Origin: Chlorops oryzae
Taxonomy: Eukaryota; Arthropoda; Insecta; Diptera; Chloropidae
Reading direction: 5' to 3'
Assembly (NCBI GenBank): GCA_020466095.1
Contig: CM035808.1
Span: forward strand, 24,903,796 to 24,967,795
Length of the DNA: 64,000 nt
Below the pieces are notes generated by a model, which saw only the letters and a program-made list of their open reading frames with translations, searched no databases and had not been told where the DNA came from. Position numbers and translations under genes: made by a program. Positions 23,875-36,001 of this stretch are shown in pieces (position 1 is the first letter of the stretch; every line of letters starts with the position of its first letter).

Positions 23875-26800
23875 CAAAGGGTTAATAGTTTCTATTTTCT
23901 CTATTCCACTGTTGAATGTGCACAACACCTGAAATTCCTTGCACACGCTGAGATCTGTTTTTGCAAAAATACATGCAAACTGAAAGCACACGCCTTGCCA
24001 TTCACCTCGAATATGGCGAGTTATGGGTACAATATGTCGCTTCTACAGTTATTTTCACTTATTACATTCAAAAGCAAGCACCCACAAACACCCATAACAA
24101 ATGGGAGAAAAAACAAAAGGGTAAAGGTTGCGCAAAAAACAGAAGAATAAAAAAAAAAACAAATAACTTCGTAGCCGTAGAGTAAAGATTAAATGCACAG
24201 TAACGTTGCGAATGAATAATAGATACGAATAATGACTTCTTTAGCCAAGAGCTACTTAATACATTTACCTGGTAAAAAAAAAAAATAATATAAAAAAAAG
24301 AACTTGAAAAAAATATGAGAATAAATTGGAAAAATCTTTCTTTATTATGAACTGGATTTTGGTTGGAAAATTGCTTCGTTTCACATCGAGGTATGCGCTC
24401 CTCGATCGCATGCGACGTGAATTTTTCCATTGCGATGTGCGATTGCAGTCAGGGATACTCGCATGCGAATTTCCCAGAGGCATCGAGTACAAGCTGTCAT
24501 TCGTATGCTCGCAAATAAATGAAACATCGAACAGTATCAAATGCAATCTTTTCAATGGCTGAGAAGTTGAGCTGCATTCATTCGGCAAAGCAAACACAAA
24601 AAAAAAAAAAAAAAAAAACATGACGAAACGAGATGAAATGAAATGAAATAAAACGATATAAAATATTGAAAAACTTTTCGAATCAATTCCGCTAAAGGGT
24701 TTAACATTTTACATACGCTTTCCTCTTCTTTGCATCGCGATGGAATCTTTATTTGAACGGTATTATTTTTCTTTCCGCCATTAAAACGCTGGCTTCTTCT
24801 TCTTCTTCTTTTGTTTTTCTTGTGTTTTTTCTTACATCGCCGCATCATTGCAAGTAGTCAAAATGAAAAATCTTCGTTCGTTTTATTGAAATTTTTTATT
24901 ACGTCCAAGAAGAAAAATCCAAATAAAAACGATTTTATGTCTCCATTAAAGAATTTACTGCAGCTACGAAAACATGCAGCCTTTTAATAGGATGGAAAAC
25001 TGGCGATGCAACCAACAAGAAAAGCGGAAGACATGTTGATATTTCTTTAAAGATGAAATTTAAAGATCAAAGCACAAAAAAAAAACGTACAAAAAAAGGT
25101 TGGAAAAAACCAAGGACTTTAAGACAAAAGCTGAGATAATGATAAATGATTGCGAAAAAAAAGGATATTCAATTTGAAAAGCGAAAAAGCGCTTTTTTTG
25201 TTGAGCTCTCGTTGTCTGGCTTACCAGAACGATTGGTCCTATTCACTCAAGAGTCATCAATCATATAGATTTTTTAGTCGGAATCCATAGCAAAAAAGCA
25301 AAAGTCGCTAAAAGCATCATTTATCGCTGTGATTTTAAAGGATTATAAATCCTCTCGCAGTTCTGCAAGGACCATGCTTTCAATTTTTTTTTGGAACAAA
25401 TTTAGAAGGAAAATCTTAAGACCTATAATTCCAGACGAAAATATAAATATCGCTTAGAACAAATTGCTACTTATCGTTGTGACTTTAACCTTATAATCTC
25501 CCAGGTCAATCCCTTGCTTGGAATGCCTTTCATATCCTAAATTCCCAATCGCAACAGGTGGAGCACATATTTGGTAGGTTTTTTTTTTGCTCCTTTCAAA
25601 TAAAAGCATAATTTTTATATGTATTATCATAATGCCACAGGAGATTTCAGAGCTTCGGAAAATGCGACTGGGGACGACGCGAAAATCCCATTGTTGCTCG
25701 ATGGTATCGACGATTGTCCCCTGCCTCGTTAACTGTATCCATTATCAAAAAAAAAAAAAAAAAAATTACAATAATATGAAAAAATCGAATCGAAATAAAA
25801 AAGAAAAATGGAGAGAAATGATTTCTTGAACTTTGATACGAGCGGCTTTAGTACGAAATCCCTTCAGCGGTTTGCAATCAATACGACATCGTTTCATAGC
25901 TAAGACTGGAAGGGAGTGGGAAATTGAAAGGGAAAAATGAAAAGGAATAACCAAATGAAATGGAAAGGTGCAGAGAGTGGCAACACTGATTGAACTGAAT
26001 ATCCTCTACCTCTTTCTATTCAATTCCCTTCCTGCCCTAATGCTGTTGCCCTTCGACATCTGATTTCTTAAAATGCTATGCTTTTAGGGCACACAATAAA
26101 AAGCGTTAAAATAAAAATAATAGCGATCATAAAATCACTTTGCAAGACAGCATGAAAGCGCTGAGCACCAGTACATCAAACAGATACGAGTATAATATAT
26201 TTATGTGCGTTATGTTATGCGAGTCTTCGAGTTATATGCATGGATTTTGTTACTTGTGACTGTGATTTCCCTGATTGCTTGACGCCCGATGCTCGATGCT
26301 CGTGCTCTGCATGCTCAAGCGAAGTGGCTGGCCTGCATGGTTGCTTCTTCCTTTTAGGTATGTACTATGTACGAATGTACAGTAAGTGCGAATAAGGGGC
26401 CTCGGCGAGTGCAAATGGGAATATGATGACATTGTAAACGGTCGCCTCATTCCAACAATGCGACGACAACAGTGTCTGCTCGCTTCTTCCGCTCCCGCTC
26501 CCGCTCCCACTCTTCATCATCATTACTCTTCTTCTTCTCCATCTCCTTCATCTTCTCCATCTTCTTTTTCTTCTCTCTTTGGCACGACATTTATAGCACA
26601 CAGAAATGAGCGGAAATCGGGTTGTTAAATCGCATTAAGGCACAAAAGAAAGCACTTTACTCAACCGATTCGAAGAAGAATTGGATACATTAGGAGCAAT
26701 GGGTATGCCAAAGCAAAAGCCTAAATACACAGTCACACGTACATATCTACATATCTGTGTACAACTGTGGTACCCTGCAGTAAAAGCGGAAAAAAATTGG

Positions 26801-29219
26801 CTCCTATGTTACCACTGTTTTAATAGAGACAAAAGAACTGGGGATACGGGCAACCCAAAGGCAATGTAGACATGGCCTACGAGGAGACTACAGCTCGGTT
26901 TTCTCGAACATGAACGTGATAAACGTAGAACAGAGCCCGCCGCGGCATTGTCAGTTGCGTAATGTGTCTACAGTGTCGCTGGTGACAAAGGAACTAGTGA
27001 AAACGTAGTGCCATTTACTGCTGTGTTGTGCCATAACCATTGAATTTGTCCATATGTATAAACGTGCAAGTGAGTTGTTCCTCTTAGGATAATAGAGCAC
27101 ACAAAAATATAAATTGAGGGATACCAACTACACGTGGTCGATTGATTAAGTTTCGTTATGGCTGACATGAGCATGGATTTGAATTGCTCACGAATAAAGC
27201 TTCTCGATATATTTTTCCCGGCCTAGAGCTTTCGGTTTTTAGTTAAGACTCACGCTTCATTCAAGGCAATACATACAAAGCAACATAATTGTTCGACTGC
27301 AGAACGTTGTGCTGTTCTACACTTTGGGTACGCAACATGCCCAATTGACTGGAAAAACAATAATTCCGAAGTGCTTTTTGTGAAAACTTCCTCCATTTTG
27401 GGAATATGTTTTTAATGTTTTTGAAACAGTGACGTAGGTTAAAAATACGTCTAAAAATAGGTTTTAAATTCAACCATATTTTGCCCTTTATAAATAAACG
27501 AAACAAAACCCTTAATGATTGAGTTTTTGTAGTGATTCCCCTAGCAAAAAACTAGCCTCGCTACGAGTCTGGAATTTTGAGCTACGCATCTCCTGCGAGT
27601 GTGGAAATTCCCTGCGCTGGCCTGGATGTTTTATTGTTACTTCAGACAGTGATTAAGGTATTGTTCCAAAATTTATATGGAGTCTTTAATGATAAAGAGC
27701 CTTTTCAAAGTATTTAAAAGGAAAGAATTTTGAATTCAATGGCTTGATTAAGGAAACTCTGCCTCTAAACTAATCGATATTAAGAGGAAATAATAATAAT
27801 GCCTCAATAGGGTAACAGCGAAAGCTTAAAAACCATCACATTACAATAAAAATATTAATATTGAGAATATAAACGTTATTGGGAATATAGAAAAAAGAAA
27901 AAGAGATGATTAAAATTTTGAAGCATACTTAGCGGTTTGTTATTGACAAAGTATCCTCAAGAATGTAATGTGTTTTATTTCTTAAAATTTGCCATTTTTA
28001 TTCGAATTGGAGACGGCACTTTAGCTTCGCTCATTTCTATTTCCTCGAATTAACTGCATCCCTATCGATATATCAAGGATAGCCGGCCTGTTTGTATGCT
28101 ACAAAATTGTAATTGCTTATTTTTTTCCCCCTTTTTGAGAATTATGAAGAATCATTAAGTGAGGCTTTTTGAAGATCATCACGAAGATGAAACTAATAGC
28201 CATGATACAAAAAGGGCTTTATAAGAAGTCAACGCATACCTTAAGGGACTAAAGTTAACTGCTTTGCGTACGTTACCCTAATCATAAATATTCATAGGTC
28301 TCGGCAAAAAGCTTCCAACACTTTAAGTAATATTCCTTCATAAAATAAAATTCTCTTTGTCACACAATAAATGTCACACGATGACGGTCCTCTGAAGACA
28401 TTCGAATCAAGAAATTTCTGTCCTTTGATACTTCATGCCTGACGCACGTTTTAAATTTCACGGACCTTTTTCTTTCCCGCCCCCCGTTCAATATTACCAA
28501 ACTCGATTTCATCTGCCAAAGAATTCTTGCCGACTCAGGCAATCGAACGTAAACGAAACTTGAAGAATTTGCATTTGATGACGGCTTAAAATAAAATAAA
28601 TAAAAAATATTCCAATATTTTTTGCCCTAAATGAAAAAAGAATATTATTTTTCAATGCGGAAATACTTCGCCATGTGCAGTAATAAGTACAAATGTCCGC
28701 TCTCCATCCAATCCTCCAATCCTCCATCCCATCAAAGTGTACAGAAGGGTCCAGAAAATTGGCATAAACATTTCCCTTACTTTATATCTTTTTTTGTCTT
28801 TCTTGAGTTACTCGAGCATGACCTTGATTAGCTGAAATCTGAAAAGCTTGCCCCTTCATACAATATGATCAAAAAAAAAAAAAAAAAAAAGGTTCCAAGC
28901 TTTGCATTTTGGGTCGTCATTGTAATCCATCAATCCCAGACAGGAAAAACGCGCATAAATCAACAATCGTTGGGGCCTCGTTTTTCTCAGTTCATTCGTT
29001 TCCGTTTTATTTTTGCTTTTTGCTTTTTCGAATTTCTGAGACAACAAAATATCATGGGCATGCTCCCAAAATTATGCTGAATTTTCTTTTTTTTCAATCG
29101 CGGAATATTATTTATGAATAATGAATTGTTTTTAGAGTAAATCATCTTAAAACGACGAGGAATGCTATAGATACGGATGTATGTAGCTATATTTGTTTAA
29201 GATAAAAATTTGAACTTAC
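23875..29219. other. gene-free DNA, inferred Dop2R intron 2
   Basis: Contains poly-A tracts (24598-24618, 25746-25765, 28870-28889) and CTT-type trinucleotide tracts near 24795-24815 and 26525-26575, but no recognisable exon. I looked on the minus strand for the rest of receptor TM2, TM3 and the DRY motif and did not see them. The remaining receptor exons are therefore probably outside the window. Confidence 0.55.
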
Positions 29220-30511
29220 CAAAGCATATACGCCGAATGGCATGACGACGACAGCTACAAGTAAGTCGGCTATGGCTAAGGAAACGATAAAATAATTTGT
29301 CACCGTTTGTAACGAACGTTCACGGAACACTGATAGTATCACTAAAATATTGCCAAAAAGCGTTAAAATCGGAAAAAGAATCAATATAAGCGCCCAGTAA
29401 TTGTGGTCAACTGCAAGAAAAAGATGGCAAAAGAGATTTTCTTATTTTCCTTTTCGTTTTTCCCATTTCTCAAGCACTTACTTTCACTTAAGTCGTAGCA
29501 AGATATCGAAGTTGATGAGAGATTTGTGCAATTAGTTCCATAGTCCAAAATAGTATTATTGAAGTCGTTTGGTATTGTTGTTGTTGTGCCCGAAACCATG
29601 CTGCCATTATAATTGTAAAAGTATTCGCCGAAATCATCGAGTGACAACATGAAAATGCTGCCGCTATTCGCACGATTGTTCGCCTCGATGCCTCCTCCGC
29701 CATCGAAATTGTGATGAATCGAGTAGTTTTTTAACAGCTCGCCATTGTACGTTGCTGCTATTGATTGATGCACGAGGCCGTTCTCATCCGAATCAACATT
29801 GCCGGTCGCCACATTGAATCCCACCGTTTCGCCATAATCGTTCTCGGTGTCCAGCATTGTTTCCGCACTATCGATCAAAGCAATATCCACATCTTCGCTG
29901 CCGTAATTTCCGGTGCTTTTACTTCTCACAGTCGAAATCGGTGCTGTCGAATCGCCGGCAGCGGACGCAACCGTCCGAAAGACCGTACGAAATAGCCGGG
30001 GTGGTTCAATCTCATCGGTGCCGGTCGATGTGCCAACGGTGTCGGCATAAAAATCTTCAGGCGAATTCGTATCGAACTGGGAGGCGGACGATGTCTCCAC
30101 CCTCGATATGGCTGTCCAAGTGCTGATTGAATCTTCGCTTTCATTCGCATTTCTAAACGTTGAGTTCAATGAAATTATATTGCCGTTGTTATTGCTAATG
30201 TTTATGTTGTTGTTGTTGTTGTCGCTGTTGCTGTTGCTGTAACTATTCATGTTGGTGGTACTCGCTGTCTGATTGCTGCCGCCCGGAAGTTGATTTGGAT
30301 TCCATATGCCAACAATGAAATTACTTATACCGCTATCGCCAAGGGCATCCACATCGCCGTCTTCATCGACCTCGTACAATCGAAAGTATTCGTCCTGTGA
30401 TGAATCGAGAAGTCCATTAATGCCGTCATCACCGCCGGCGGCACTAACACCGCCTCCATCGTTCAACAACACCACCGTTGTACTGTTAATTTCCTCGATG
30501 GAGCTCACCAT
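29220..30511 (-). CDS. Dop2R: Dopamine D2-like receptor (Dop2R), first two coding exons (partial)
   Basis: This is a plasma-membrane rhodopsin-family GPCR expected to bind dopamine and signal through Gi/o. Coding exon 1 is 30511-29482 (343 codons plus one base) and exon 2 is 29410-29220 (191 bp, ending in phase 0). Exon 2 encodes residues ~344-407: [18 protein letters not shown] (TM1, with the conserved Gly-Asn), the loop [12 protein letters not shown], and TM2 [16 protein letters not shown] with Asp2.50. This closely matches Drosophila Dop2R. The N-terminus is about 345 residues, low in complexity (Asn run near 30185-30225), acidic, and has at least nine N-x-S/T sites, as expected for an extracellular tail. 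The start is the ATG at 30511 (A at -3, purine-rich context); no ATG lies further upstream in the open frame. Splice sites: donor GTAAGT after 29482, acceptor TTTCTTGCAG before 29410, donor GTAAGT after 29220. TM3-TM7 are missing and presumably lie beyond an intron of at least 29 kb. Confidence 0.9.
29411..29481 (-). other. Dop2R: Dop2R intron 1 (71 nt)
   Basis: GT at 29481-29480 opens GTAAGTGC, and AG at 29412-29411 closes a pyrimidine-rich TTTTTCTTGCAG. Splicing joins a codon split after its first base (A then TT, Ile). Read through, the intron puts the receptor in a different frame with a stop, so the splice is needed. Confidence 0.85.
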
Positions 30512-33500
30512 TTTTCGTACGTAGTATCCTCTATGTATGTTTATGCGATGTATGATTGTAAATTGTGCGCTAATTTCGTTATTTATGGATAAGGTTCGGC
30601 TGTTCCCTTTCACTTCGATCGTAAGCCGTGTGTACGAGGGCTCGTGATTAGAGCTTTCGAGTGGTTTTGTGGTTTACTAATTTGTGGAATTTCGGCTTGT
30701 TTGCGCTTACCAGCACTGTCCGGAAGCTATAGCGGCCATCGCTTCAAGTAAAAATACCGGAACGAAACGGAACGGAAAGAAATGAAACGGAACAGAACGG
30801 AACAGAACGGAACGGAACGGAATGGAACCAAGTGATTGCTTATTTATCGCTTATCGATTTTTGTATATTGCTTTCGATTTTACGCTTAAAGAGTTTCCCT
30901 GCATTTGAAGTTAATACTGGAACGATTTTCTCTTGTTTTTCTCTCTTCTTCCTCTTGCTGCCTTCAATATTTATGCAACGGCATTGGCAAAAATGTTTAT
31001 GAATAATCGGAAATTAATAAATCTCTTAAACTTGAATGTATTGTGTTAATTTTTCCCACGTAACGGCAGCATGTCTTGCGAGTAATGCCTTTTCCTTTTC
31101 GATTGTATGTGTCTCCATAGCCACAACAAACTAGCTTGAGTCCTTTCCAAGTTGACATTCTAGCACTCGTCATCGTTGTGAGTAATATCGTTTAAAATAT
31201 TTACGATATCGAATCTACAAAAGAAGAAAAAGGAAAAAATGTTTCCATTAGAAAATGACTTCTAACATTTCCTTCAGTATTTTCTGCAAGACTATATCCT
31301 CTAAGCATAAAAAAAAATCCTTTTCAAGCTAAGGATAAAATCATTAAGAGAGAAAAATTAGGCAATTGGATTTGAAGACGCAAGGTCTTTTTTTTTACAC
31401 AGATAAGACCCTCAAGTTAATCAATTGTCATTTGATAAGGTACGCCAATTCAAACACTTTGCGTTCCATTTGAAGCCACAAATTCCCTTTGGCTCAAAGA
31501 TTGATGTTGACCATTTCGAGGAATGTTCCATTCCCTTGATTTTCATGAGAAAAACTAAAGCATCTTGTTGTGATTCCATCATTGAATAAAAGAGCCACCT
31601 AAAAACAGTTGCGGATTTAACGAAAAATTCAAAAAAAAATTGCCATAGATAGCCCCGAGGCACAGGGCTACACCAGACTTAGGAAAAAAAATATGATACG
31701 AAATTCGAATTTAATGAACAATTCATTATGGTAGCATCTGGCCATGTGAAAATGTTTCTTAAATTCTATTTATAGATTTTGTGTATTGCTTCAATGGATC
31801 TGTATCTGTGTTATCGATGATTTGTCGACCTTAAATAAGTTGCCATAAACTATTTTATGTTCCTAAAGTAATTTCTCTTTTGACTTAAGTCTTACGACTT
31901 AGGCCTCTCCATGTTGCGAATTAATTCGTTATGGGGCAAGTTTATACAGCCAGTCTCTACTTGATACAAATAAAAACAAAACAAACTTATAAATTATGGA
32001 CGCCCTATTATGGACACTGCTTGAGGAGGGCTTTAGTCTTTTTTTTTTATGAAAAATGTGATTACAGTAAAGACACTCGTTTGTGATTCATTCATCAAAT
32101 AAAAATTAATTTTATTTGCTGTTTTCAGAAAAAATATGAAGGCATATTGTCGCAAGATTGAGCGTTCGTCCTTTCTTTTGAGGTCCACAACAGGCTTCTC
32201 GAATCGATATGCTTCTGGTTATAGCTCTTCGTCAACTTCAGCTTGTTTTGGATATTATTATTTACCTTATTTAATTTACCCCCCCCCCCCCCCCCCACCC
32301 TTTGATGATATTGCTGTGCTCTCACTAACCCAATATCATTCCCCATTATGCCGATATTCTAAAAAAAAAGCTCAGTCGATTTTCGCACAGTGGTTCCATT
32401 TGCAAGTTTCTACTGTTGTTGATTCCACATACGACAGGGAAAAAATTCTGTTATATGTACGGTATGTGGAAACATGTGTACGACCTCGATTTTCGTTGTA
32501 TCGTGTTCTTCGAGCATCTAATTAGTTTTTTTCTGCATTCTACAGATTACATGTTAATGAAGAGGAAGAATTTTCCTTTCGAGTTGACTGATTTTGGCAT
32601 TATGAGTACATTAGTTACCATGGAAAATTCTCCCCGAGGGCTATCTCCTGAAAGCTGAACGAGAATATTAATGTACTCACGGTCGTAGAGTTAATGCGAG
32701 AACAGAATTCAATTAGCGCAAAACTAGATTCATTAAAGCATTCGCAGGAAACTTCGAATATCGTATTGTAACTGATACCCACTTTCGTTCAGACTTTCCC
32801 GCTTTAAAGAAGCAACGAAAGCTGTTTGCCAAGCGTAAAAAGTAATTTATTTCAATTTGTCATAAATTAATCCAGACAAAAAATTCGTGAAAGCATGAAT
32901 ATGTTATTATGAATGCTGCCAGCACGCAACACACCCCACAATATTGGGTGCGATTTCCTTTGGCTGTCGTACATAGCGATTTATGTCACGGCATTGACTC
33001 GGGCGCATGAGTGTTGAAATCAGTACCTTGCGACACTTCTTGAGACCTTGCTCGAACGAACGAACGAGCTTGGTTAAAATAATTGTAGTTCATGGCATGT
33101 CTGGCCGCTTTTCGTTTAAATATTAATTACTCTTCGGTACAGGCCGACGAGCGTGAAAATAATTAAGCAATGAAATGCAATTAGGCTCCATATGAAGTCT
33201 TAATTCTTACGTTTAAGGTTTGTGCTTCCCTTTTTTAATTTGTTTATTTATATACATACATACATACATACATATATGCATTTTAAGAAATCACTCTTCC
33301 TTTTTTTGTCTTTATTCTGCGTGCGTGACTGTTGGATAAACATTTTTGAAGAGAATTCTGATTCGAAGCTTATAAAAATAGTTGACACCTTTGAATTTAC
33401 GATGTCGAATCTACGGACTCCCACGGTGAGTGTCGTGGAGAGTTTATGATAATCTCTTGGAAGCCTACTCTTTGTTTGATTACTGTTTGGCACGGAAGCC

Positions 33501-33546
33501 ACTATAAGAAATTAATAAAAAGGATTTTTTTGTTTGCATTTAGAAG
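30512..33546. other. upstream region of Dop2R, no coding gene seen
   Basis: The first part is presumably Dop2R 5' leader. A possible minus-strand donor (CTG then GTAAGCG, near 30710) would fit a 5' UTR exon, but I cannot show it is used. The rest holds a (GGAAC)n repeat, an 18-base C run at 32279-32296 and a (CATA)n tract at 33251-33276. No promoter element can be assigned with confidence. Confidence 0.45.
30757..30830. repeat. (GGAAC)n microsatellite
   Basis: About 70 bp of GGAAC pentamers with scattered changes (GAAAC, GGAAA, AGAAC). It lies about 250 bp upstream of the receptor start codon, possibly within the leader or core upstream region. Confidence 0.9.
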
Positions 33547-33941
33547 CCTGAAATCCACTATAGAGTGTTTTACGTAGAGCAAAGAGTGTAGAGTGTATAT
33601 AATCAACCCACACTGAAGACCGTCTATAAATTTCTGCAACCCTACATAGAGCTATCGTCGAGATATTTAAAGAAGAGCTCCAATATGTGCTCCATGACTG
33701 TTTACACTGCAAAATATTGTTTTCTCTACGACTCTACAGTAGACTTTTGTAACTTTAGTAGTAGTTTTGAGTAACTTTTGCAATGTATACAGCCGTGGGG
33801 GACATAGTATAGCTGTACTCTTAATATGTCGATGGCAGCTCTACGTATAACTGTAGAATTGTAGAGACGGTCTTCAATGAACACAAGAAAGGTAGATTCT
33901 ATACACTCTACACTATTTTCTCTCTAAAGTGGATTTCTGAA
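33547..33941. mobile_element. ~395-bp long-TIR MITE
   Basis: The two arms (about 33547-33662 and 33827-33941) are imperfect inverted repeats. GAAATCCACT, AGAGTGTAGAGTGTATA, TGAAGACCGTCT and TAGAGCT occur in the same order on opposite strands. The ends read CTGAAATCCACT and CAGAAATCCACT. There is no coding frame. I could not fix a target-site duplication, so the exact ends are approximate. Confidence 0.75.
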
Positions 33942-35157
33942 AAGAAAAATAATTAATTTCCATATCATGATTTTAAATCATTTCGAAGAATATTCCTTAA
34001 ACTTAAGAGAGTGTTCTTTCACGGCAGATTCTACTGGATTGGAATCAAAAAAAAGGTTAAGTAAGAAATACCAAAGAATATATGTTAAGAATTGTCCAGT
34101 TTATATATTTTGGGACAAAGAACTAAGTAGCGGACACCTTAAAATAATTCAAAATGATTAACGTCAAAGCGGTTCGCACCCAATCGTGAGACATTTCCGT
34201 CCCGCTTTTGCCTTGCCTTGAATAATCAGATCATTAACATGGATAATCATTTGGGCATTATGGCTTGTGCGAGATTATATATTTGGCACAAAATTTGCGA
34301 GAGTCAAAGCCATTTGCTGCAGCCAACGATAAAGTTTTATTTTCAAGCTTTCTTGTCAGCTTTTTGGAAAAGTTTTTTTTCCGGTGTTTTCCTGTTTTTA
34401 GTCCTCAATTTTTTCTCTTTTATGATGAACGTCTGAGTAATGACATCGTCAACTTTTATTAAGGACAAATTGAGATGGTTACGGCTATGAAGCACAATGA
34501 AGCAGTTAAATACAGCCTCGTCATCTTAAATGATAAACGAAAGAATGTTGGGAGAAAAGTTCAAAATGTTGCAATATTGAAATATTCATGAAGGTTTATT
34601 GCAAGGATAATGAAAACTGAAAAAAAAAAAAAAATGACAACAACAGCAACAAGAGCACAAAATTACGATAAATTTTAAATATGCCGAGGCTCCTTTGAAG
34701 CTAACTGTTAGAAAATAATAAGCCATAAAACTTTTCAGACATCAAATGAATCTCTCGATTGAGCAAGTAAACGTTTATCAAATATTCATAACTTTTCACA
34801 ACTTTTAATTAAGCCGAGCGACGAAGTTTTTTGCTGGTCAAGGCGGACTCTAATTTATCAACGTTTTTTTTTTATCGAAACAGCTTTCGAAAGTCTTTTA
34901 TTATGCAGATTAATGCAATTTTCTCGATTATTCAATTTTTCCAAAGTTTTGATCGATTACTTTTTTCTAATTGAAATTTTTTTTTGTCAATCGATTAGTT
35001 CAATGGACGAACAGCTGATTTTATAGAATTTTCGACATTTTACTGTATGAAATCGGTAATGATTTTCGGCCAACTTGTGTCTCCGATAGCAAAAAAAAAA
35101 AATTCAATGATAAATTTTTTTAATATATATCCGAAATTAGTGTCTTCACTGTAATCG
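33942..35157. other. gene-free AT-rich DNA
   Basis: No recognisable gene or repeat. It contains an A run at 34621-34634 and several T runs. Confidence 0.55.
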
Positions 35158-35159
35158 TA

Positions 35160-35641
35160 GGGCCAATATTACCAAGCATATTTAAAAAGTTTTTAAAATA
35201 AAAATCCGCTTTTGGTTTTTACCATTCCAATGTTTAAAAAAAATTTGAAAATATTTTAAATCACCTCGGCACTGCGTTTAAATATGATATCGAAATTGAG
35301 TTCGATTTTCAAAAACCATCAGTTTGGAAAAATTCAAAGAAATAATTTTTAAAAAAATGCAGTTTTGGGAATAACACAATATGATAGACAGGACTTAAAG
35401 CTTTGGAGTCACAGGGAAGCAATTTGGAGTACGAAACAATAGTTAGAATAGCTCTTTATAGAATCCGTTTTTAAAAATAACGAATTAATCAGCTGTCAAA
35501 TGTACTCACAGCCCTGGAAGTAGACGGTGCTGCCGTAAATTTCGATGCTTAACAAATTGCGATATTGAAAAAAAATTTTATTTTAAAAAAATTTTAATTT
35601 TATTTTAAAAATTTTTTTAAATTGCTTGGTAATATTGGCCC
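35160..35641. mobile_element. ~482-bp MITE with GGGCCAATATTACC ends
   Basis: GGGCCAATATTACCAAGC at the left faces its complement at the right. Pairing continues through TTTAAAAA..TTTTTAAAATAAAA, giving TIRs of about 45 bp. TA occurs next to both ends, with one extra A on the right. No transposase frame. The ends resemble those of the element at 63533-63846, suggesting one superfamily. Confidence 0.8.
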
Positions 35642-35746
35642 TTAGTTTTCATTCCAAAAAACTGAAGCTCTCTTAATTAAGGTCAATGTTGGGGCGCTCA
35701 TAATTTATAAGATTTTTTTTTTTTGTGTCAAGTAGAGGCTGTATTA

Positions 35747-35991
35747 GTGGCTCTGGGATAGCGTAGGGGATGCGTGCTATGCTCTTGATTCCAGGGGCCG
35801 AGTTTCGATTCCCGGCACAGGCGAGACGGAATGTAATGTTCCAGGCCTAGCACTGGTTTTTCAAAAAATCGCATGTTAGGGGCACACTACATAATAAGAA
35901 GTACAGTCACACAAACACAAGAAAACCTTCTTGGTATCACAATGGACCGATTAACGGCCTAAGTTGCAGCCACTTCAACCTACCTACCAGT
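35747..35991 (+). mobile_element. tRNA-derived SINE, copy 1
   Basis: The 245-bp element is flanked by a perfect 10-bp duplication, GGCTGTATTA (35737-35746 and 35992-36001). The head has an A-box-like TAGCGTAGGGG at 35759-35769 and a B-box-like GTTTCGATTCC at 35802-35812, the internal RNA polymerase III promoter layout. The stretch CTCTTGATTCCAGGG resembles the anticodon arm of tRNA-Lys(CTT). The body is unrelated to tRNA, and the 3' end is a short ACCT repeat. A near-identical copy lies at 52240-52487. It would be moved by a LINE reverse transcriptase that is not in this window. Confidence 0.9.
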
Positions 35992-36001
35992 GGCTGTATT
36001 A

